A stretch of 28,076 nt of DNA from Temnopleurus reevesii (taxonomy: Eukaryota > Echinodermata > Echinoidea > Temnopleuroida > Temnopleuridae). The notes below the pieces were generated by a model. The model saw only the letters and a list, made by a program, of their open reading frames with translations. It did not search any database and was not told where the DNA came from. The position numbers and the translations under genes are program-made. The stretch covers positions 10,882 through 38,957 of the forward strand of contig BQKZ01002311.1 of the NCBI GenBank assembly GCA_036244855.1. The letters are read 5' to 3'. This document shows positions 12,173-24,077 of this stretch, piece by piece. Numbering within the stretch: the stretch's first letter is position 1; each line of letters begins with the position of its first letter.

Positions 12173-15044
12173 CTTGACAAAGGTCTATGGCCGAAATATC
12201 GTACTTTACATCGTCTCACGGAGTTTTCTTTCATATTTGATTTATATACATGTTATTTCTCCGAGCAGAACACTATTTTGATTTTATATATATATATATA
12301 TACATACATTGTCATAAATTGTTTAGGCCTCCATAAGTGTAATATAATAAAATGATCAATATAATTTTGTAATAGGTAGGCTATAAACGGATCACTTAAC
12401 CTTGATTCAAAGTTATTATTATGATTTATACAAATCTGTATATATTATTATATATTGCAGGTAATATGATCTATCTGTACTTGAGTTACCTTGATATTCG
12501 GCATTAAGTACATAATATTTTATATTTTATATGGTATACACATGTACAAACGGATACGCAAACTGTTCGAAGTAGTGATATCATGATTACAACTACTTTA
12601 TTAATTAATTACAATAAAATGGTTAGATAGAAATTAGTCAGGTCTCGATCTACACCTAAAATGCCGTAATAATCAACTTTAATTGGGGGCGTAAACGGAA
12701 AGACAAGACAAGATATTTTTATTTATTGCCTCATGCCTTCAGCAAGAAATTCATCCACATCGTGCTGCACTCAACCTAGGTGAGGTGAGTGGGTACCTGG
12801 TAGGAATATTTATTCCTTGAAACGCCAAGTGCACTGATGGCTGCCGGGCTAAAGCCAGGGTAATAATGCTACAATTATAGAGCGCTTAGGGAATTCTCAG
12901 GAAGAGTTGATAAGCGCTATGTAAAAGCCGTTCATTATTATTATTATGTCTATATTGGAAGGTTAGCATATCTATTCATGCAATTTTTGTACAGTCAAAC
13001 TCTCACCCAGGTGCTATTTGGGTACCGGTAGGAAACAACTTTCCTCTTGTTGGTTTAGCAGTTAGTGCCTAACAGGTGACTTGCTATGAATCAAATGACT
13101 GGGTAATAATAATGAGAGCGCTTTGGTCAGTTTCAATACGAATTGGTAAAGCGCTAAATCAAAAAGGCATATTATTATTATTATTATTGTTGTTGTTGTT
13201 ATAATTATCATGAGTTCTTACCTAAAATAATCAAATGAGTTTACTGTATTACTTAGTATTTTGAAGTAATATGTCACTTTGATGTTTCATGACCTGTACC
13301 TTGTTTGGCTCATAGTTTCTTTTTTATTTTATCAATTTTTCAGATGTTTCGAAACGTCACCTAGCGAAGCCATTTTTGATATGTCAGGTGAGTTCTTATG
13401 AACAGAAAAAAATATATTTTTGTATGGAGAAAGGTACATGTATAACTAGTATGTGCTTTATAAATTTAAATGGGGAATATCTTTGTTTTGTTGTTGTTTA
13501 TCTTTTTCTTCTTCTTCGTCATCTTCTTGTTCTTGTTCTTGTTTTTCATTTTCTTGTTGTTGTTGTTGTTATTCTTCTTCTACTACTACTACTTCTTCTT
13601 CTTCTTCTTCTCTTCTCTTCTCTTCTCTTCTCTTCTTCTTCTTCTTCTCCTTCTTCTTCTTCTCCTTCTTCTTCTTTTCCTTGTTCTTCTTCATTTTCTT
13701 ATTATCATTGTTATTATTCTTATGATACTTTTTAATCATTATTATTATTAGAAGTAGTATCAATAATATAATTATTTTTTTTAAATGGTTGTAATAATTT
13801 TTGTCATTGCTATCATTTTTATTTCCTATTCTAATTTTCATTTTACCTGCTTTGCAAAAGATCATTGCGTGTGAAAAAAACCCAGTGATGCTTCATTGCA
13901 TAATACATCAATTAGTCAAACCCATTTTAAAATGATATAAATTTGTATTATTACTTCCTCTTCCCATCATCCTATGGTTTTATCAACTATACGGTGTGGT
14001 TGACTAGCCAAGCGAGTCGGCCTTGGGTCATTTAGCCTGGTATGGCTGGTACAAGCTGACAAAAGCAATCAGACCGCGTACCGCTATTCAAGGCTGCGAT
14101 ATTGATATTGTCTCTTTGGATGGTAACTGACTAAAGTAAACTGCATGGATAATTGAGTGGATCACGTGCGTGATGCAGCACAAACCACTTGTTTATTCTC
14201 TGCACCATTCTTTGGACCTTTATTTTGATTATGTGATCATGCAGACCTCCCAACTACATTTATGAATTTAGAGGGTTGAATATGCTTTTCATCATTCTAG
14301 AGTCATGTTTTCGTAGAATTTTATAATTTGAGATGATGATAGTGCTACACATTCCTTGGAAATTACTTTTATTCATTCTTTTTGAGCAGTTTTAGCAGTA
14401 TCATTCCTTTGTTTTTTTTTTCAGTCTAAGAATTTTCAATGTCTGCACCACAGAATGAAAAAAGAAACATTTGAACTATTTTGATTTATTTTTTTTCTTC
14501 ATCACAATTCTGTTGTAGTATTTTGATTTCATTGCATGAAAAGAAATGAAGTAGCAGGATGCTACAAGAATTTTTTTCTCCAGTTGCCCTATCGGGCCAC
14601 CAGGATTTTAAATCACTTGCCCAAAATTGATAGCCAATGCCAATTTGCATATAGAGAGGAAAACTTTAATAAAGTTGTTACATGCCCTATTGGGCAAGTG
14701 ACAACTTCATCTACTTGCCCAACAGCTAAATTGTGTTGCCTTGTGCATGAGCGCAAGTGGGTTTGTAGCGCCCTGAGTAGTTATTTGTTTAACATTTTTT
14801 CTTGTCATCATACAAATACTTTATTTAATCATTAGTGGCTTTTCCTTTTGGATGATAGAAATTATGCAAGGGCAAATTCTTGAACCACCGCAGTGTTGCA
14901 CAATGGTTTAAACTGCTCAGGCCCATGTTGAATTCTTTCGAAAGTCATCATTGATAAAACAGAGCTTTTGCATAGTTGAATTTTTAACCATAAATACCTA
15001 TTCTATATACAGTTTTACAATAATAGTAATAATAATATTAATAG

Positions 15045-15108
<64 letters not shown>

Positions 15109-15622
15109 GATTGAGTCTTTGTTGGAGGACTAACAAAATAAAAGTAAAACTGTTTATTTTCCTGATGCTATGATATTTTTTATTTCAGAGTGCTGCCGCA
15201 ACCTCGAGTTTCATCAACTCGGTGTTGTCATTGGTTGTCATGGGAACAGATAAAGTTCTACAGCCAATCAGAGCAGGCATACTGGAGATGATGAGCTCGT
15301 CTTTGCTGGAGCTTTACCAACATTTCACCAAGGTAATGAAGACAATGTTTTTATTTAGTGTGGGGAGGTGTAGAGAGGGAAATAGGGAGGGAGAGATGAA
15401 TTTTAAGGAGGAAAGGAAGAAGGTAGGGAGGAAGGATGGAGGTGGGGGCAAAGGAAGATGAAGAATAACTGAGGGAGGGAGAGATGGAGAAAGATAGAAA
15501 GAGAGTGGGGTAGAGAGCATAGGAAGAAATAGTAAAGACATACAAAGAGAGAAATAAAGAGAGAGAGAGAGAGAGAGCAGGAGAGGGAGAGAGAGATAGA
15601 GAGATAGAGAGAGAGAGACGGA

Positions 15623-15654
<32 letters not shown>

Positions 15655-18600
15655 AGAAAAAGGGGGAAAGGGAAANNNNNNNNNNNNNNNNNNNNNNNNN
15701 NNNNNNNNNNNNNNNNNNNNNNNNNNNNNNNNNNNNNNNNNNNNNNNNNNNNNNNNNNNNNNNNNNNNNNNNNNNNNNNNNNNNNNNNNNNNNNNNNNNN
15801 NNNNNNNNNNNNNNNNNNNNNNNNNNNNNNNNNNNNNNNNNNNNNNNNNNNNNNNNNNNNNNNNNNNNNNNNNNNNNNNNNNNNNNNNNNNNNNNNNNNN
15901 NNNNNNNNNNNNNNNNNNNNNNNNNNNNNNNNNNNNNNNNNNNNNNNNNNNNNNNNNNNNNNNNNNNNNNNNNNNNNNNNNNNNNNNNNNNNNNNNNNNN
16001 NNNNNNNNNNNNNNNNNNNNNNNNNNNNNNNNNNNNNNNNNNNNNNNNNNNNNNNNNNNAGGGAGATGGACAGAAAGGGAGTCATGTGAAAAGAACCCAG
16101 CCAGAAAAAAAAAGTGGAAAAGAATTCAAGGTACCTTTTTAAGCAGTTGTGTCCTAGAATGATGCTGTTAAACAAGTCTGGTCAACCTTTCTGAATCATT
16201 GTTTATTTTTCATTCTATCAAAATCAATATTTTTTCACAATTTTAAATGAGAAGAATCATTTACTAACCAAAATGCATTAATATCTACTGGAAATTTCTA
16301 GTCAGTTTGGTTTATGGCTCACTGTCTATGAATCACTGACCTTCATCATCTGATACATGCAGAAAGACAGTTATTCATTTATTTCACTTTGAAATAAAGG
16401 TCCATAGAACAATCAATGGGGAATGCTAAAAATACCAAAACAATGCAACTCCCAAGGCTTTGAAACACATTCTGAGGCTCAAATAAGATGATAATGATAA
16501 TGTAATAATAGATATTTGTTTGCATTACTCATCCACCCAGTGGGTGCTCAAGGCGCTTACAGTTTGATTTACTAAATACAATTCCATCAATAATTAACGT
16601 AGAATATTGATACATTTTTATTCGTAATTGAAATTCAACAATGTATAGTGAACAGAATAAATAATGAAAGATATCGTTCAAGCGTAGGCCAAGATTATTT
16701 TTTTTAGAGGCCTTCAATTGATTGACTATCTGCAAATGGCATGATCTAATCTCTCTCTCTATTGAATTTATTAATTGAATGCTTTATTATTTATTTGTTC
16801 ATTTATTTATTTTTTACTTTACACTTGAATTGAAGTTTAATAGTCACAGCACAATTGCAAATTAAGATGTGAAATACAAAAATCATTTTCAGAGTTTACC
16901 TGGCATTTCACTCCTTTCTTCACACAAGTCTTCTATTTGTGTTCAAATATGTTCCAAATTTGAAGGGGTATCTGAGGGAAAAACATAATTTGTATATCAC
17001 TCCAGTACATAAAATTAACCCAAAATAACTTTATTTTAATAAACATCTTGTTCATACTTGATGCACAGAGCCTAAATTCAAGTTAGGCCTTGAGCCAAAC
17101 ACCTTTTTATTGTAAGTGAATGATTAGGGGAGTTGGTTTGTGTACACTACCAAAATTGCAAATTATTATTTTTTTACCTCAATTAAGAAATAGATTGCAG
17201 AAATAAAAGTTTCTTAACGATCTTTTGCTTTTTTTGATGAATGGCTTTTACAGGGTAACCAAATATATATTTGTAATAGATTTATTAACACACAAGCATT
17301 GTTCATGCATTTAGGCCACAGGATAGTTGTGCAAAATAATATGATACCATTTATCAAAAGCTTTTGAAAGAACTTTGTAATCCCATTTCCCAGCAGGAGC
17401 AATTAGATGAATATGATAAATAAATGTACCAGTAAATTGTCATTATTCGATGTTGATAATAATTGGTCTGGTCAAATTTTCATGGAAGCATGAATATCAT
17501 CATTACTTTGCTAAAAAAAGTGTATCAGTATTTTATGGAACAGTTTCATTAGGATAGTGAAACAAAATTGATAAAGACTTCCAAGAAATCACTTCCTACA
17601 GTTTCAGTGTCTCGGTTCTGAAACCAGCCTCTGACTCTCACAAACTGATGTTACTTCCCGATTTTGTGATCACCTAGAGTTGCCAATTTAGAGATCGCTG
17701 ATATGTAGATGTCGGTCAGCTGATATGCTCCCTCATCTGGGTACGTGTTGTTTGTGATTTTTGTATTTATTGACTCTATGATACAAGAAATGTGTGATAA
17801 ATTGCACTGCTAATGCTTTGAATATTTTTTATGATCCTATTACACGGGGAGGGGGGGGGGCGAAATAATTGCTCAGGTTAATGTCACTGAATGTACAAAT
17901 TGATAGCTATGCTTTGATGTTTCTAAAAATTGGTTGGGCAAACTTCCTTTTAAGAATTATTAACATCATTAGTTTATTAAAAAATATCCATCGGTTGACA
18001 TGCATTCATTAACTTTTTATAGGTAATGCATGGTGATCATAAAGATTAGGATAAATTGTTTTTTATGTTTGCACTATTTAAGAGTTTAATTTATCAGCTA
18101 TTATAGCGTTTAGTTGAGCTCACTCAACCAAGGTCCAGTGAATTAATGATAAACTGCTCAACCATGTGTGATATCGTCATTACTTGTAATTAAATTGCTG
18201 TTCAATTATTCATCATATTGATAAGTAATTTCCTTTTAAGTGGTCGGATGAAATTCATGAGCAAGCTACTGTCAGCCAATATTTTAATGTACATCAATTT
18301 TGCAAGTTCACTGAATTCCAGACCATTTCATGCATTAGCGAGTTGTTATTTCAACATTTTGAAAGATCATTGCACACAAGTCTATGATGGGCATTCAAGT
18401 GAGTGAACATTTTAATGAATTCATGGCTCTGAACGTCACGTAAATAAAACCCAGTAACAATTTTGGCTTATGCACTATACGTAGGTTAAAAGGTTTTACA
18501 GAATCCTTTAGGATGTCACAATGATTAAAACAAACTCGTAACCGACATAACTTATCAATAGTCATTTGAAATTAGAATTTTTTATCACATACAATGGGGA

Positions 18601-21600
18601 AGAAGCTATTGTCATGCATTTATGCCAGATTCTAGGCAATGACTACCGTTGCCTAGAATCAAAATAAAATTTAGCAATTTAATCCAGTGCAAAATAGTTA
18701 TCACCTGAATTTCATGAATTAATTGATCCTGTATACAATGGATTTAGCGCATATAGTTTATCAGCGATGGGGCATTCGATAATATCTCTTCCTGAACGTT
18801 CTATATGCAGATAATTCTCTATGGGGAGCTTCTATGAGTAGAGGATGACAGTTTCACTGGCCCAAAACTATGTCATGCATTTCAATGCTAATTTGTTTTT
18901 ACCATTTTGGGATAGAAAATGATTATTCTGTATTGTTAGTTACAAAGATATGAAGAGGATCCTCAGATATTTTCTTTAAGATAGAAATAGTTTTTCAAGT
19001 CAGTACAAGTAGAAAGTGCTAACAAAGTCATGCTGATCCCCAAAATAGGCACAGGTTCTTGACTTTTTGAAAGGAATCACTAGATATAAAGCTTTGTTTT
19101 CTTGATGAACTTAGTTTATGTTAGTATGGGTGCTGATATCATATTGGTTATGGAGGTCAAATAAAATGGCTGATGGGGTGTTCATCCCACCGCTGCCACC
19201 ATGTCACATTGCAAAGCGATTTTAGGGACACAATTCACTCTAAATAAATATGATTTACAGCAATGGGTTCAGTAGAGATTGTCTTATATTGTAACACTTT
19301 ACATGTAGAGTTATGAAAAATCCATATGTCGACTCTGCTATAATCACAGTAAAATCAAGATGTGTGTAAGGAACCAGAAATAAACTTGTCTTCTTTGAAT
19401 TGTTACTGAATATAATGTGTTAAAGAAAATAATTGCAGTGATGCTTGAAACCACTTACTTTCGTTGTGTTCCCTCTGAGAGTAGTACATGGACACGCCGG
19501 GGATATCTATATGTATGCTCTTATATATCGGGGATATGTGTGTTTTTGCACGTAGCTGTGTGACTTAACATGTATATGGAGTCATTTCAAAATGACCAAG
19601 ATTGATCAATCTGTTTTTTTTTTACTCTTTCTCACAGCTCCTTGAGGTGTTCAACCAAAGCTCCAGTGAGACTGGCTCCTTACATGGACACACAAAGGAC
19701 CTCTGTGTGCTCCTGTCTTCACCTATAGATGTAACTCTAGATGGAGCCATTTCAAGATATCTTAGATTGATTGATCTATTTGACTCTTTCTCACAGCTTC
19801 TTGAGGTTTTCAACCAGAGCTCCAGTGAGAATGACTCCTTACATGGACACACCAGGCCAGGGATATCTTTGTTCTCCTGTCATCAGTTAATTGGCTCCCT
19901 ATGGAGTCATTTAATGATTTAGCAATCCATTTTATTTATTATTTTTTTTTTTTACAGCTCCTTGAAGTATTCAACCAGAGCTCCAGTGAGACTGCCTCCT
20001 TACATGGACACACCAGGGATCTCTTTGTGATCCTTTCCTCTGCTGCGTGGCTCCAAATGGAGCCATTTCAAGATGATCAAGATTAATCTATTTTAATATT
20101 TCTTACAGCTCCTTGAGGTATTCAACCATAGCTCCAGTGATACCGGCTCCTTACATGGACACACCAGGGATCTATGTGTTCTCCTGTCCTCGACTGTGTG
20201 ACTCCATCTGGAGCCATTTCAAGATATCTCAGGTTGTAACTCCAGATGTAGTTATTTTAAGATGACCAAAATTAATCTGTTTTGATATTTCTTACAGCTC
20301 CTTGAGGTATTCAACCAGAGCTCCAGTGAGACTGGATCCCTACATGAATACACCAGGGATCCCTGTGTGCTCCTGTCCTGGGCTCTGTAACTCCAGATGG
20401 AGCCATTTCAAGATATCTCAGGTTGATTGATCTATTCTACTGTACTCCTTCTCACAGCTCCTTGAGGTATTCAACGGGAGCTCCAGTTAGACCGGCTCCC
20501 TACATGTACACACTAGGGATCTCTGTGTTCTTCTTTCCTCAACTGTGTAGATCCAGATGGAGTTCTCTATTAAAAGATAAACAAGATTCATCAATCTATT
20601 TCACTCTATCTTACAGATCCTTGAGGTATTCAACCAGAGCTCCAGTGAGACCGGCTCCCTACATGGACACACCAGGGATCTCTGTGTTCTACTGTCTTCA
20701 CCTGTGTTACTCCAGATGGAGCCATTTCAAGATATCTTAGATTTATTGATCTATTCTACTCTTTCTTACAGCTCCTTGAGGTATTAAACAGAGATCCAGT
20801 GAGACAGGCTCCTTACATGGACACACCAGGGATCTCTGTGTACTCCTGACCCCAGTTGTATGGCTCCGCATGGATTCATTTAAAGATCAACAAGATTAAT
20901 CTGTTTTAATCTTTCTCACAGCTCCTTGAGGTATTCAACCACAGCTCCAGTGAGACTGGCTCACTTCATGGACACACCAGGGATCTCTGTGTACTCCTGT
21001 CATCGGCTGTGTGGCTCCAGGTGGAGCTGGCTGGATACAAGAGGCTCCTTGATGAAGAGGAGGCCAAGTAAGTATTATATTAAGATGAAACAATTTGATT
21101 AATGTCTGGTTTTGTTGACATGAAATCCAACAACATACTGTATATATACAGGATATCAGGGTTATAGGAAGAAAAATAAGAAGAAAATATCCGAGGGAAA
21201 TGTCAGATAATTTGAATTCATGAAATGCCAGGAGCACTAAGGGAGTGTTGCTAGAAAAATGCAATCAATTACAAGTTGCAGTTAATTGGTTCAAGCCGAA
21301 AGCCAATCAAAATCGTTGTTTCATGCACATTTTGTCAAGAGCGCAGGCTTTTTAGCGAATGAAAATTTGATCGCAAACTTCTAGCAACACCTGGTAATGC
21401 ATGAATTCACTATCTTCTCATGTTTCATTTATTTTATTTAAAAGACAACAGCTTGTGATTTATGTAGCATACATAAATGAATATCAACATCTCTCGTGAT
21501 TTTTCTTTCCTTTGCAGACGTCTGTTTGGTGGGATTGAGAAGCAAGTGAGTCAGCTGGAGACGGTCATCAGACAGCAGATCACGTCAAGTCACATGACTG

Positions 21601-23814
21601 CTGTGTCGACAGTCATCCTACAGGATGCGGAGAGTCATAACTGGGCTGATCAGCGACCTTTCTTTGAGGTAAGTTAACTTGTAAACATTATCTATGCTCG
21701 TCTTACAAGATGTAGGGTCTAGTTATCGGGTCAATCAGCAACATTTCTGAGAATCTGTTCTGTAAAGAATGTACAAAAGAATGATAAAATCATGATTATT
21801 TTAATTACCATAATGTAGATTGATCCTGGTTCAGAGAGGAGTATATTCTTTGCAATGATGTGAGTGCTTATGTATGTAAAATACCTTTTTTGCATGAGCC
21901 CTCTGAACATCAGATAGATATTATTTAGATGAATTTTTGAGTGATTCCAACATCTGTGTTATGAGCTCTTTAATGATGATAAGGATGAGGATGACAAGGA
22001 CGAGGACGATATCAATGATGATGATGACGACGACGACGACGACGAGGAGGACGATAATGATGATGATGATGATGATTATAATGATACCAGCCATCTGAAT
22101 ATTTTCTTTGATATCCATTTTTCAGGATGAGCGATGCTCTTACTCCATTCAGATGTGGCATCTATATTTACAACGTCTGCGTTATGAGCTTTTCACCGTC
22201 TGCCCATCGTCTGAAGCACAGCACATCTTTGCTTCATTTCTCATATCTTTTCTTTTTCATCTATAGGATGAACGATGCTCATACTCCATTCAGATGTGGC
22301 ATCTATACCTACAACGTCTGCGGTATGAACTTTTCACTGTGTGCTCGCCCTCTGAAGCGCAGCATATCTTTGCTTCTGTTCTCAGTGAATCTCTAACTCT
22401 TCTCTCATATCGCTACAATAAAGCACAACCCTCATACAAGAGAACCCATCAGTTCAGGTGAGTTTTGGGGATGTAATTGAACAGTGGTTGTTGCTACAAA
22501 ATTTCGATCAAATTGCAAATCAACTGCAAATCAGTTGCAAATTGAAGCGCACATTTTAATTTTTGCATTGAATGTGCTTATAAATGCAATAAGATGTGCA
22601 TGACAGTGATTTGATTGACATGTACAACAAACTGCAATTTTGCAATTGATCGCAACTTTCTAGCAACACCCCCAAGTATTATTTTACTCTCAATTATTAT
22701 TAAGCCCCTCAAGCTATAGCTTGAATTGTGCAAGAATCAGTGTGATTTGGGTCCAGCAGTGAGTCAGTTTGTCGGGCTGTCGGGCTGGCAAGCAGGCAAG
22801 ATTTCAGTGATTTTTTTTTTTTGGGGGGGGGGGCAATCAGTTGCAAAATATTCCATTACCAATTTTTTCAAGAGGATGCAGCTTAAATGATAAAGTGATA
22901 AATGATGACATTGGAGTATAGATGTGCGAGACATAGTTTGTGTATTTATTGGAAAGCAAATCAATTCAGTTACTACTATTCTACCAGAACATTATGAATT
23001 GGCCATTTCTTATTTGAAATATCAAAGTTAAAAATATGAAACTTATGAGATCTGTGTGTTGTGAATTATCTGTATCAGGACCTAATTAGTGGTTATCATG
23101 CTCACTTTCATAGTTGACTTATACACCAACTTGTATTCCAATCTTCAGAAGATTAGACTGTGAATAGCCAACAATCTCAAATGAAAGCATTGTAACATCA
23201 ATCGTTTGTCTCCGAGATAACCTCTGAAAGTGCATAATTATACACTTAATCAATACGTTGGGCAACTCTGTGTGTGTAGCCCCTCAAAGAGCAGCAACAT
23301 ATTAATTTTATCATTTCATCTTTCAGAGCTGACATCACAACGGTGCTTCTGACAACTCTCACCCATCTATGGTCGGCTTGTACCACCCCTCAACAGTTGG
23401 TGCTACCCCCGTCCCTCCTCTCCTCCGCCCCTCACTTCCCCCTCAACTCGGCCCCCCTCAACATCCACAATGCAGCCTCCTGCCTGTTGGGAGCGCTCAG
23501 TGTGGTGACGTCGCCCATGGGGGATCTTTATAAGGTCTATAAGAAGGGGTTTCAGAAGAAGAGCGTGGCACATCGGAGTACGGTGGATCAGGAAGGGACG
23601 AGGAGTGGAGAACATAAGCTTTGGTTGGCTTGGGTTAGACCGACTCTCTTTGACCAGCTTGAACAAGGGTAAGATTTGATGTTGTATGTTAATATTGTGT
23701 GATAAGAAGAGGTGAATATATTTATGTAACTGATGTTCGTGATGATGGTGTTGGTGGTGGTAATGGTGGGGGTGATGGTGGTGGTGGTGGTGGCGATGAT
23801 GGTGATGGTGATGG

Positions 23815-23854
<40 letters not shown>

Positions 23855-23908
23855 GATTATGAGGATGATGATTATGAGGATGATGGTGATGATGATTTTC
23901 GTGATGGC

Positions 23909-23951
<43 letters not shown>

Positions 23952-23960
23952 GTGATAATT

Positions 23961-24014
<54 letters not shown>

Positions 24015-24023
24015 GTGATAATT

Positions 24024-24077
<54 letters not shown>

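Noticed and set aside
12174..12260. TTGACAAAGGTCTATGGCCG segment as a retroelement 3' end
   Set aside because: The motif is suggestive of transposon tails but too short and unsupported by any coding sequence.
13376..13865. Open frames rich in Phe, Ser, Leu, Lys and Glu near 13.5 kb
   Set aside because: They are translations of the TTC/TTG microsatellite in all frames.
15351..16175. 274-codon minus-strand open frame
   Set aside because: Most of it crosses the N gap and the rest is polypurine repeat.
19484..21067. Regular repeats of about 155 bp, considered as a CRISPR array or satellite
   Set aside because: The units are exon 11 plus its intron boundary, the spacers are also repeated, and the context is a eukaryotic gene.
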